Positions 1 to 10,421 of a DNA stretch of 64,000 bases are shown here, piece by piece (the stretch's first letter is position 1; each line of letters begins with the position of its first letter). A program made the position numbers and the translations under genes. Below the pieces are notes generated by a model, which had not been told where the DNA came from, did not search any database, and worked only from the letters and a program-made list of their open reading frames with translations. Source of the stretch: Nematostella vectensis (lineage: Eukaryota > Cnidaria > Anthozoa > Actiniaria > Edwardsiidae); assembly GCF_932526225.1 (NCBI RefSeq), contig NC_064035.1, forward strand, positions 6,137,501 through 6,201,500, given 5' to 3'.

Positions 1-138
1 CAGCAATAGCTGCACTTCTCGTGATTCTTTCTTCTTCTCTTCTAGGCTCGGACGCTCCCCCCGTTTCCAAAATTCTAGCACCCTTCCGATCACTCTATCT
101 TTGCACTGCGCTTCTTGTAGCTCGGCCGTGGTCAGTGG

Positions 139-816
139 TCAGTGGATGCTGGGTTTTCTGGGATTCTCGGTTTTCTCCAAATCGGAACTTTCTCTGACCA
201 GTTGTTCATCGACAGTTAATGAATTGAACTGAACCACGTCTCCACGGTGTTGGGCTTGGGCAGCAACTAGCATACTGTCGATAGCTTCTTTTGTGGCCGT
301 CTCGGTGCAATTTTCCATGAACAGTCGGATGTCTTTAAGGCGCGACAAGCTATCTGCATCGATGTTTCTTTTCCCTGGACGGTATTTGACGGCAAAGTTG
401 TAATCTGCTAGCTCGGCTACTTAACGGTCCCAGTTGAGTTAAGTCTTGCCTTTGTCAGAACATATGTCAGCGGGTTGTTGTCCGTATACACTGTAAATGA
501 TGGTGCGTAATACAGGTAGTCATGGAAATGTTCGGTTATCGCCCACTTGAGAGCCAGGAACTCAAGCTTTCCCGAATGAAGGTGATAGTTGCGTTCTGCT
601 GGTGTTAGCGTGCACGATGCATATTACCCGAAGCTTTCCATCTTGTTCTTGGTACAGAACAGCACCCAGCCCATCTTCCGATGCATCCGTATGCAGAACG
701 AATGGCTTGTCATATTGAGGATACGCCATCACTGGTGGCCGTGTCACGCGATCGATTAGGGTCTCCATCGCAGATTGGTGACGTGTCGTCCATACAACTG
801 GATGAGAAGGTCGCAA
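139..816 (-). pseudogene. gypsy RNase H and connection region
   Basis: The 816-562 segment has the RNase H start (YDKPFVLHTDASEDGLGAVL), with the first catalytic Asp in TDAS. Further along the minus strand, with frame breaks, 560-360 keeps RNase H features (an HFHDYLYY-like stretch, then a TDNNPLTYV motif with an Asp) and a RPGKRNIDADSLSR-type end typical of the RT/RNase H border. The 348-139 part is a Glu-rich linker of the kind that precedes integrase. Integrase itself is not in the window. Confidence 0.8.
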
Positions 817-819
817 TTG

Positions 820-1722
820 CTATCTCTTGCCTTTCGTTCGTGTGTCCCTGCTCCCCTCTGCTCCCTTCAGATCTGGTGGTGTACTCAGCAGGTCGTACAA
901 AGGTTTGGCTATCCTTGCGAAATCCTGAATGTAACGGCGATAGTAACCCAGGAGTCCAACAATTCTCCTGACTTCTTTCACTGTCTGGGGCTTGGCCGTC
1001 TTCAGGTCAGTCACAGCCTTGATACCACTCGGATCGACTCTGTATCCATCTGCCGACACCAATCTTCCAAGGTAACTCACTTCTTTCTGAAATACGTGAC
1101 ATTTCTTCCGTTTTAGCTTTACCCCTTTCTCGCGAAGTTGTTGGAGAACTCGGCGGAGATTAGTCACATGTTCTTCAAACGTCTTGCTGTACACTATTAC
1201 GCCATCGAGGTATGGGACGCAAATGTCGTCACGCAGACCTTCTAAGGCTCCCTCCATAAAGCGTTGATAACAGGACGGCGCTGTCCGGAGTCCGAATGGG
1301 ATGCGTTTCCACTCAAAAAGTCCCCATGAAGTAACAAAGGCTGTTAGGTGTTGACTACTCTCTTTGAGGCGGCTTTGGTGATATGCCTTGCCTTGATCCA
1401 AAACTGAAAACCATTTGTTGCCACCAAAATTGTCGAGCATCTCTTGAACTCTAGGAATGGGATGTCTGTCAGCTGCGCACTTTTTGTACAATTCGCGGTA
1501 ATGGCAGCACAGCCTCAGGGTGCCATCTTTTTTTCGAATACAAACAATTGGTGACGAATAAGATGATGATGACTTGGTTATCCAGCCTCTGTTTAGGAGG
1601 TCTTCTATGTAAGCCTTTACTTCAGGAAAAAGCGGTCTTGGAACAGCGGTGTATGTTTTCTGTACTGGAGTGCTGTGCGAAAGTTTAATTTCCATTTCAA
1701 AATCATCGTCGCCTTTCGACAA
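820..1722 (-). pseudogene. gypsy reverse transcriptase domain, catalytic Asp lost
   Basis: Ty3/gypsy reverse transcriptase with recognisable blocks in order: substrate-binding start ([15 protein letters not shown]), [32 protein letters not shown] (first catalytic Asp), [15 protein letters not shown], the [11 protein letters not shown] active-site box, then the thumb segment [17 protein letters not shown]. The active-site box normally reads Y-x-D-D; here it is Y-L-D-G, so the second metal-binding aspartate is gone. The reading frame ends near 820, where it should pass into RNase H. Confidence 0.95.
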
Positions 1723-1980
1723 CTTCTCTCTGTGTCCCAGTCAGCTCTGACCCAATTTTAACGTCAGGAACTACACCCAAGTGATCATCAGGGTTATTAT
1801 ATCTTCCCCTTTCAGTCTCACACCAACTCACTTGAACTGACTGTCCTGGTCGTTCTAGTTCAATGGGGGTCACTGAGCGCACAAATTCGAGAGTCCCGAG
1901 AGTCGTCCTGCCAAAGATAGTGATATTACGCTTAGACTGATTGTGGACTAGAATTGGTATAGCATGTGATTTTCCTGGTT

Positions 1981-2880
1981 TCAGATTGACGAGTTGTTCT
2001 TGAAGCTGAAGGTCGGCTGGCCATGCGGGGTTGTCGCTGATTGGCTGAAAAAATGCAGGAGTGCTGGGTGGATTGGCCCCGTGTCTACTCGGCACGTCAA
2101 GCAGACCGACTCTCCTCCTGAAATGCGTACACTCTTCTTCTTCGTTCGCACTCTTAATGCACTTTCTACGGACACAGTTTCCTTCAAATTAACCAATGCC
2201 TGCACTTTACGAGTATCAACTACAGAAAACGAAGGAACCATCGATTGCAACAGATCTTTCTTTTTGTTTTCCTGTACAACCAGCTCGATCACATTGTATC
2301 CTATAATGGGTTGGTTTAGATTATTCGGCGTGACTAACATGGGGACCGTTATTTCGGTCTTCAGCGGCTTTAGTAGCGAGAAACAGACTTCGACATATCC
2401 TTCGTAACCGATCTTGCCACCATTCGCTGCTATTAGCTCTAAAGGGGATCCACCTTCTAGCAGCGACGTGATATCCTTGACCACGAGATCGGGTAAGTTC
2501 TTGTCGATCCACTCACGAGATAAAAGACAGATCTGGGCGCATGTGTCCCACAGAGCTTTTGACGCTTTGCCATTTATCAGACACTCAATCTCGCACTTAC
2601 TGCCCACTAATCGCGCTACAGTGTCTCTCTGTTTAGGTGTTAAATGGCTCTCAAACCATACATCATCTTCTTTGACTGGTACATTGGTGTCTACTTCAGA
2701 AATATTTGCCAATCTGCGGGAAGCTGGATCTCGTCCGCCTACTGTCTGTCCCTCGACGGTAGCCTTCTCCCGTTTTCCAGCATCGGTCTTCGGCATCCTC
2801 GTGCAAAATGTTCTCCACTTCCACACTTCCAGCAATGGTCGCAGGACAGGCCGTTTCCCTCTTCGCGGCACTTCATGCAT
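1981..2880 (-). pseudogene. gypsy aspartic protease region
   Basis: Retropepsin-like segment between zinc knuckle and reverse transcriptase. The active-site region reads ALWDTCAQICLL, where the family normally has D-T/S-G-A; the glycine is cysteine here, which should impair or abolish activity. Flanking hydrophobic strands (ITVPMLVT, PIIGYNVIE) fit the retropepsin fold. The downstream part overlaps another open frame (2095-1703) that links toward the reverse transcriptase, so a frameshift lies near 2000-2095. Confidence 0.8.
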
Positions 2881-3089
2881 CCTCTTGGTCTACGGACTTG
2901 CTCGACGTTCCTCTCCTCGTTCTTTTGACTTTCCCCTTTAAACTGGTCCTTTATTGTTGAAACCTCTGCCTGCAGGGCACGGACCGCTGACATCAACTGG
3001 ATTTCTCCCTCTGTCGCTGATTTGAAGTCGTTTCCCCGTCCGTCCCGCTTCCGTTCCAGTTTCTGATTTTCCACGCGTTGTTCTTTCAT
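2739..3089 (-). pseudogene. gypsy gag C-terminal part with CCHC zinc knuckle
   Basis: Contains a canonical nucleic-acid-binding zinc knuckle, CWKCGSGEHFARGC, matching C-x2-C-x4-H-x4-C. It follows a charged, Glu/Lys/Arg-rich helical stretch. A second Cys pair (CMKC) lies just upstream. The segment sits between gag-like and protease-like sequence, as expected for the nucleocapsid part of gag. It is out of frame with both neighbours. Confidence 0.85.
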
Positions 3090-3094
3090 GGCAG

Positions 3095-4086
3095 CTAACT
3101 CGGCTCTAAGAGCATTGACCGCTGCCCATACGCTATCGTCACGCCCCTTCGCCCTGGTGTCTTCACTTTTTGAACAGGAGGGCTGTGATTGATTTCGTTC
3201 GCCGCAATTTTCTGACGAGGGACTAGTTTGCTTTGTCTGTCTTTCTCTGTCGTCATGGCAATACTCATTTCTTGCAGCAGGGTTTCGTCAGTGGTGTTCG
3301 TGTCTTTGAGAAAAGGACGCAATTTCATCCTAATCGTGTCGTCTCGAAGTCCAGTTTCTAACGAATGCAAGAACGGGTTTTGTACTAGATGAGGGTCGTA
3401 TCGGACCGGGCTATCTGCAGCGGCCGAACTGAACAGTAGCCGTTGGCGAAGTTCGAGAGCGCGCACAAGAAAGTTTTGCGCGTCCTCATTTTGTCGCTGA
3501 GCTAAAGTGGCTAGTTGCTGATGCAGTTTGATTGCGCTGCGCTCGTGAAAATGAGAGCGGAGTATCTGCCTGAGTTGGGCCAAAGTCAAATCAGTTTTAC
3601 TTTCCAGGTAGCTGCGGAGAGACATCCCCGGGGTCATTGCCTTTATTACCGCTTCGATAATTTCGTGTTCAGAATATCCTTTAGCAAGTCCACTTTCGAT
3701 TTGGCGAGCTAAATTACTGAAAGTTATTTTGTCCTTTTGTCCGTTTTCGCCGATCTAGCCACAATTTTAAACTCGCGATGAAATAACGCTTTTGGTTTCT
3801 GCACCATATCAAATGTTGGTTGATTGGGCGTATCAAGCTTCGATTGATTAGGATTATTCGGCCCTGTATTAATTGCGGACACAGTTCCCAAATTGATTTT
3901 ACTAGTGGACAGCTTTTCAGCGTTTATTTGTCCTTTAATTTCTTCCAGTAATGTAGCACCATCCTCGCTTTCAAATGTGTATTCCAGAAATTTATTAACC
4001 TCCTTCACTAGGCCCAAACGGCTTTGTGATTCTCCGCGGTTTTGTAGCCCGAAACGCGCCGCCAAACCCAGGAGGGAGTGTAGCAC
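3095..4086 (-). pseudogene. gypsy gag-like region, broken
   Basis: Two open stretches on the minus strand (4086-3724 and 3637-3095). The second has the helical, Arg/Leu/Gln-rich composition of a gag capsid (for example a LAQLRQILRSHFHERSA segment). Near 3130-3160 the frame is lost: the open frame runs into a stop at 3095, while the neighbouring frame continues smoothly into the zinc-knuckle segment. An indel there is the simplest explanation. Assignment as gag comes from position before the zinc knuckle and from composition. Confidence 0.7.
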
Positions 4087-4570
4087 TAAACCATTTGTCG
4101 GAGGGGGTGAAGCACTAAACTATTTGTCGGAGGGGGTGTAGCATTGAACTATTTGTCGGAGGGGGTGTAGCACTAAACTATTTGTCGAAAGGGGGTGTAG
4201 CATTGAACTATTTGTCGGAGGGGGTGTAGCATTGAACTATTTGTCGGAGGGGGTGTAGCATTAAACTATTTGTCGGAGGGGGTGTAGCATTGAACTATTT
4301 GTCGGAGGGGGTGTAGCATTGGACTATTTGTCGGAGGGGGTGTAGCATTTAACTATTTGTCGGAGGGGGTGTAGCATTGAACTATTTGTCGAAGGGGGTG
4401 TAGGATTGAACTCTTTATCGGGGGGGGGGGTGTAGGATTGAACTCTTTATCGGGGGGGGGGGTTGGTGTAGGATTGAACTCTTTATCGGGGGGGGGGGTG
4501 TAGCATTGAACTATTTGTCGGAGGGGTGTAGCACTGGACTATTTGTGAAAGGGTGAAGCATTGAATTCTT
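4083..4570. repeat. ~30-bp minisatellite with G-runs
   Basis: Tandem copies of a unit close to TGTAGCATTGAACTATTTG followed by TCGGAGGGGG, roughly 16 units with substitutions (cattgaac/cactaaac, cggaggggg/cgaaaggggg). Three units near 4400-4500 have expanded runs of 9-11 G. The array starts next to the gag side of the gypsy remnant and ends about 70 bp before a coding exon. The regularly spaced G-runs could form G-quadruplexes; this is inference. Confidence 0.9.
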
Positions 4571-4639
4571 TGAGAGGGGGGAAGGCGGTAATTTGGTTCA
4601 CTTGTTATTGTTCACTTGATGCAAGTATTGCGGACTTAC

Positions 4640-7600
4640 ACCGAAGAAGTCCCCCCTGTGTAGCACTGTGTTTTCGGTTGGCTTGACGAAGGCGCTGTAC
4701 TCGTCATCATCAAACGTCACGCATACGCTCCCGCTATAGATGAAGTAGAACCTCTGCGCCACGTGCCCCTTCCGAATAACTACACGACTGCGAGCAAAGC
4801 TGAAGGAGAACCACACCGTTACTCGGTAAGATGCCATACATCACAGTATTAAAGCACTAAACACATTAGTGGTATGATTATAAAGAACATTATTCACGAA
4901 GTATATCAAGCCATTTGCGGTCTTGAAATAGGGGTTGCTAGGAACAGGCGTAGAGACGCACCGACCCCTTGTCGTCGACCAATTTATTTTTGTATAGATG
5001 AGGCTGCTATGCTTGCACATAGCACCCATCACCTATTTATGTCTCTCGATAGGCCACATAAAAGAAACTTCTTTTTTCTGACCGCGGTCGCATCCTCGAG
5101 TCTATGTCAATAGTTGCAAAGCAAAATGCCATACACCAGCGAAATAACTACTAGGTTTTAAGCAAACATCGATGACTTAAGAATAAAACATTTTTTTTAT
5201 AACGAAACCAAAATAACGTGGTTTATTCTTCACTGATATATGACGTCCTCTACGCAATAGAGGCCATACGCACGTGCGACTACTACCATGGTGACTGAAC
5301 GATCCCCCGAGGGACCCAAAGGTGCCCGAATAGACCACGATATTTTTCACGCTACTTCACAGTGAGCTGTGCGTGGCGTAACCGACTAAGACAGGGCTGG
5401 GATCCTGGTTATTGCCTCCCCATTAATGCGCGGGTACCTCAGGTTCCTTTGTGTTGTACAGTTCGCTAGATAGCGGTGCTGGGGCCGAAATCTCCAGCTT
5501 AGCCGTAAAGCTTTAGCTGCCATACGGTGATTCAGCGCACGTCTGGATGTATGGTCTATTTTTTCGGCGATTTTAATTTGGCATGTCCAGGTTCGATCCT
5601 AGGTCAAGAGCATGTTTCATTTTCACTTTCCTGTTTTTTTTTTATTCCCACCATCAGCATATTGCTTTTATATGTGCTTTTGGTACTTTTTCGCTTCCAA
5701 AGCTGTGAAGCAATAATTTTGGGTGAAGACGGATGCTGATGTTGGTGAAAGCGCATGGCCTGCCGGGAGATATTGAATTCTGAAGTAAACAAACTACCAA
5801 AGGACACATATAGAACGGTGAGTAAAAATGCTAACGGGGTGTGAGTCAAAGAATTCGACAATTCAATAAAAAAAAAAAGAAAAGAAATGTCCTTCATCTT
5901 ATTTACTGTCCGTTACTCGGACATGACAGACATTTTGAAGTTAAAGTTAAATCAGGTGTGAAGAGGTGGAGTAAGAGACTCGTCCACTTCGACCACAAAA
6001 AGCGGTCTGTTCTTCTTCACACGTTGATAGACACGGTCAAACTGGTCTCTTTCTTGAAGAAGTTACAAACCTGTCATATCGGAGTGCCCGGCACAGCGCG
6101 AATTGGATTTGGGGACTGTATTTTCGGAAGCCCTTCAACTGTCGCGTCAGTCTGACAAGCATTTTGATTTCCGCATCAGTGCGCAAGCTCGGAGGTTTGC
6201 TTGTGAGCAAGCGTGCCCAGTTTGGGAGCGTGATCTGAAAAGAAGGATCAATGAGTGGCAATTGGTTAGTAATAATGACACTATATCTCGGCGCTTTTTT
6301 TTCATGTACCCGACTCACGCTCTCGGATATACTAAATTCCTTACCTGGCACCAATTCTGAGAGTACTAGCAAATATGAAGTGCCTGATCAAACAAAGATT
6401 CTCTAAAGTCAGGAAGCAAACTTCGTCTGATATTAATATATCTGCAAAGCGCCAAATTAATCCGGATTGCAAATAAAGGTTTCTCTACGAGCGCGCCAAA
6501 CCTAATTGGAGCATATTTAAAGTTCTTGATGATCAAACAATAGATTGGCCATAAGCGCACCCTACCTGATAGGAGCATTTGTAAAGAGCCGGATCAAACA
6601 GCAAATTGTCCACAGCCTTGGCGCCCGCAGTACTCTTGAGGCTTAGCGTGGTCTCGGAGTTGACCTGTTCGTAGTTGCCTTTCTCGCGCGCGTACAACAC
6701 AATGTTTGTGAACGCCCGCCTCAGAACGATCACCAGACGGACAATACGACGGAACTGTTCAAGGGGCTGCACACAGAACGCGCAAAATTATTACAATTTT
6801 CAATATTCTAGCTTCCGTCACTCAACGGGATCACATTTAATACTTTTTTATTGGCCCTCGAACATGAAAGAGAAGACTGGATTGTGAAAATGTAAGAGCA
6901 AAGCCTTTTCCTTCTGTTGCTAATGTATTTGTTCTATTTACCTTGAGTTTTTCAGGCTCGTTATCTGTCGTGCCCTGTGGAGGGGGAAATAAGAGGGCCA
7001 ATCAATACACGATAAAGCGGGCGAGTTTACAATCTTAAGGCCCCGGATCTCACTATAGGACGCATGCGTAACACACTTCGTTTCGCGATTCTCACGCAAA
7101 CGCAAGCGCAAGAAAACGAAACTGCTTGATTTTCGTGCTCTCTTGAGCTTGTGTCTGACCGATTCTCACTTGTGTTGCGCTTGCGTCTGACCGATTCTCA
7201 CTTGTGTTGCGCTTGCGTCTGACCGATTCTCACTTGTGTTGCGCTTGCGTCTGACCGATTCTCACTTGTGTTGCGCTTGTGTTTGACCGATTCTCACTTG
7301 TATTGAGCTTGCGTCTGACCGATTCTCACTTGTGTTGCGCTTGCGTCTGACCGATTCTCACTTGTGTTGAGCTTGTGTTTGACTGATTCTCACTTGTGTT
7401 GCGCTTGCGTCTGACCGATTCTCACTTGTGTTGCGCTTGTGTTTGACTGATTCTCACTTGTATTGAGCTTGTGTTTGACTGATTCTCACTTGTGTTGCGC
7501 TTGTTTCTGACTGATTCTCACTTGTGTTTGACCGATTATAACTTGTATTGAGCTTGCGTCTGACCGATTCTCACTTGTATTGAGCTTGTGTTTGACCGAT

Positions 7601-9096
7601 TCTCACTTGTGTTGCGCTTGTTTCTGACTGATTCTCACTTGTGTTGCGCTTGCGTCTGACCGATTCTTACTTGTATTGAGCTTTTGTTTGACCGATTCTC
7701 ACTTGTGTTGCGCTTGTGTTTGACTGATTCTCACTTGTGTTGCGCTTGTGTTTGACCGATTATAACTTGTGTTGCGCTTGTGTCTGCCCGATTCTCACTT
7801 GTATTGAGCTTGCGTTTGACCGATTCTAACTTGTGTTGCGCTTGTTTCTGACTGATTCTCACTTGTGTTGCGCTTGCGTCTGACCGATTCTGACTTGTGT
7901 TTCGCTTGCGTTTGACCGATTCTCACCGATTACTAGTGTGCACTAGGCATGACACCGCGAAGGATATTATTTTCTAGCTGCACTCGCTTTAGTAGTCGTC
8001 AAGAAAATTTTTGGACACAACACACTTTTAATAAAAAAAAGTCTAAATGAAACCATTTGTTGCTCACGAGGGCGCTTACAGAAGTGCTTTTAGCGACCAC
8101 TACCATTCATCGAGAGTTAAAAGGCATCTGTTCTGGAGTAAAGTCGGTTGTGCCGTTTTACTCAGAGAAATCTATTTCGGTGTAGCCGGTTTCCTTCGGC
8201 TTGGCTAAGCTGTTTAGAATCAATAGGCAGCTTATTTCTCGTTCTCGATATCATTGAGCAGTTTATTTCTCGTTGCTATTACCAATGGGGTGTTTAATTG
8301 TCTTTCTTGTTACCATGCCTTTGTTGACTTTAATCTAAACAGCACGCCAACCTAGGCGTGACCCTACGTGAGTGCGTGAGGTCTCTTGGATGCCCCTGAC
8401 TGCGTCCTCACTGCTTGCTAGCCCTGAGGCTATAAAGATATTGGGGCTGAATTATTAGCTTCGAACTAAAATAAAGAAAGTATCTTAAAGAGTTTCTTAG
8501 TATTTGACAGATTGATTTGATTTTCTTATTGAGTAAATAGAGAGGGATATAAAAATCAGGGTGAAGTGGCTTAAATAAAGTTGGCGTAGAATACCCGGCT
8601 GTCGCTATGACAGATTAATCGAAATTAAGAAATACGTCTTAAGGTTTCGATACACTCTAAAACCTCTACCAAAGCACAAAGCTAGGAACGCAAGTTAGCT
8701 ATCGCAGATCGAAAACATTAGTATTAAAAAACCTTAAGCCTAAGGTTGGCAAGAAACTAGCCTCTGTTAGCATCAGCATGTATAATCTCAAAATCAAGCC
8801 CGTTAAATGTACGAGTTTTTTTAAAATATTCCCTGACGTGGTAGCGTTACCTTGTCTTTATCATGACCGTGTCTAAGCCGTCGATGGTGCAAGGCTCTTC
8901 TTTGCCTGTATTCCTTCACAGCTTGAGACGTGTAGGTATTTTTCAATGCTTTTTCGTCTCTTCCATGAGAACCAAACAAAGAGCTGGTCGGTAAGGATGC
9001 CATCCTCCCTCTTCTCTTCTTGTCCAAACTTGCTTTCTCGTTTTCCGGTTTGGCATCTGTGTTAGCGTGTTTTGATAGTGAAGCTACCCTCAGCAT
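4640..9096 (-). CDS. Cyclic nucleotide-binding-domain protein, 5' exons (partial; continues left of the window)
   Basis: Exons on the minus strand with consistent phases: 9096-8851 (ATG with A at -3), a possible 33-nt microexon 6974-6942, 6766-6566, 6234-6071 and 4799-4640. About 268 residues are visible. The last exon gives the beta-barrel of a cyclic-nucleotide-binding domain (RKGHVAQRFYFIYSGSVCV, then HRGDFFG at the start of the phosphate-binding cassette); the exon before gives the preceding helices (PQIQFALCRALRYD). The N-terminus is basic and low in structure, followed by a helical FRRIVRLVIVLRRAF segment. This layout resembles metazoan CNBD2-like proteins, which lack channel or kinase domains in this part. 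The cassette Arg that binds the nucleotide would lie in exons beyond the gypsy insertion and cannot be checked. Domain call is strong; the CNBD2 identity is tentative. Confidence 0.75.
5100..6070. other. Intron of the cyclic-nucleotide-binding gene, no gene seen
   Basis: This stretch holds no convincing exon. 5240-5600 is more GC-rich than its surroundings and includes GGTTCGATCC at about 5590, which fits a Pol III B-box, but no cloverleaf could be drawn; a tRNA-derived SINE remnant is possible. Short open frames here look like chance. Confidence 0.4.
7131..7930. repeat. 32-bp minisatellite (about 25 units)
   Basis: Tandem units of GCGCTTGCGTCTGACCGATT followed by CTCACTTGTGTT, 32 bp each. 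Variants: gcgctt/gagctt, gcgtctg/gtgtttg/tttctg, accgatt/actgatt, tctcac/tataac. A few units are shortened. It occupies the first long intron of the cyclic-nucleotide-binding gene. Units abut directly with no unique spacers, so it is a plain minisatellite. Confidence 0.95.
7931..8850. other. Intron sequence without recognised features
   Basis: AT-rich sequence between the 32-bp minisatellite and the first coding exon of the cyclic-nucleotide-binding gene. No coding pattern, long repeat or RNA gene was recognised on either strand. Confidence 0.4.
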
Positions 9097-10421
9097 CGTG
9101 AACGTTCACTTAAAATTTAATCCACAGTTAAATCTATAATAAGTGTTTAAGTGAATACCCTGGTGACGTTGTCGTGTCATTGTTTGGCTCAATGAATTAG
9201 TTATTCTTGTTTTGTCTGATCGCCATTGTATATGATTCATTCGAGTAAAGCTTCTTTGCATCGAAGCGCGCAAAAATTGAATGCTTAGGAAGGTCACATT
9301 TGAGTCTAAAACACCAACGGTATAAAGCGCGCGCAGCAGGTTTGAGGAGCACGCGCGAAAAAACCCACATGCAACCTCGTCCCCAGTGCCTCCCTCCTTG
9401 AAAAAAGAAAGTTACTGGGGATGGGGAGGCTGGGCCCACATGCGGATGAAAAATAAACAGACAATAATCAAACTCTCATTCTACCACACAGAAATGTCGA
9501 AAACAATTTTTTTAGCAAAGCTCTATTTTTATTTAGAATAACCCACGTTTGAAGAAAAAAAAGACCAGGCCTTAATTTTTTTTGTATATTTCTGTCCTTT
9601 CCTTACTGCACGTTCCTTTTTCGCAAAAGAAAATGGAACCCTGAAAACTTCGATCAGATTACATTAACTCCCAGATAAATAGCTCTGAGTTTTCCCAGTC
9701 ATTTTTACTTGCAAAACTCTCTCCAGTCTCCCCTGAAAGGCTCTCACCTACAATCCCCATAGCCTCCTTCGCAGGCGCTCTGAACGTTAGAAACCGAGAC
9801 CAAGACTCGGGATTCCTGTGGTCGACAAATTCCTTTGTAAAGGGGGGGAGGGGACAATGCCAAAAGCGGAAAAAGAGGAAGGAGAGACCCGCTCGACGCA
9901 TCACCACAGGAATCCCGAGCGCCTGTGTTTTTTTTCTGCTGCTTTCTGGGCAAAGCGATGCCTGCGGAGGAGGCTACAATCCCCAATGAAAAGAACTGGG
10001 ATACTTCTCACATCAGCATTTCCTCCTCCCCCCCCCCTTATGTAGCACAAGGTAGCGCGTACACAGGGTGGCCAAAAAGTGGGTCATTTCGTATTAAGGA
10101 ATCTCCAAATACTATGACTTTTCCATATGATACCTATGACTGCGCGATAAAGATTGATTTAAAAATTTACTCCTTCTCATAGATAACTCAAGAAACTGAT
10201 GCAAGAGTTGGATTCAAGTATTTAATTAAGTTCGTAAACGCTATCAGTTTCTTATGAAAAAAACTTATGAAGTATTATGCACTTCTGACACAGATAACCA
10301 GAATTAACTAGGCCTGGTAAACAATTCAAAATGGAGTTCACTTTAATATGAAATACAAAAGTTCCCAATTTCTCTCTTTTGATAATCAAGAATTCCTCAG
10401 TTCAGTATATTTATATGAATG
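9097..10421. other. Intergenic: promoter side of the cyclic-nucleotide-binding gene and 3' flank of FNTB
   Basis: No gene seen. 9740-9990 has inverted matching arms (CCTACAATCCCCATAGCCTC near 9752 against the complement of GGAGGAGGCTACAATCCCC near 9968, with an inner GACTCGGGATTCCTGTGG also inverted), which looks like a small decayed inverted-repeat element. 10062-10155 starts with GGTGGCCAAAAAGTGGGTCA and belongs to a dispersed family also seen near 50.3 and 51.2 kb. Confidence 0.5.

Larger units (their letters stand above)
1..4086 (-). mobile_element. Ty3/gypsy LTR-type retrotransposon remnant (integrase side cut off by window edge)
   Basis: Read on the minus strand, the order is gag-like region, CCHC zinc knuckle, aspartic protease, reverse transcriptase, RNase H and a connecting segment, which is the Ty3/gypsy gag-pol order. 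The integrase should lie left of base 1. At least four frame changes are needed to read across, and catalytic motifs are altered, so this copy is dead. No LTR is recognised inside the window; a minisatellite abuts the gag side at about 4083. The element lies in an intron of the cyclic-nucleotide-binding gene, in the same orientation as that gene. Classification rests on motif order; the clade was not determined. Confidence 0.93.

Noticed and set aside
5585..5600. GGTTCGATCC as a tRNA B-box
   Set aside because: No acceptor stem, D-arm or anticodon arm could be placed around it; at most an old SINE remnant.
5841..6155. 104-codon plus-strand open frame
   Set aside because: Overlaps antisense the CNB-domain exon 6234-6071, which has splice sites and family motifs on the minus strand.
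7131..7930. 32-bp repeats resembling a CRISPR repeat length
   Set aside because: No spacers, units vary gradually, and the array is within an intron of an animal gene.
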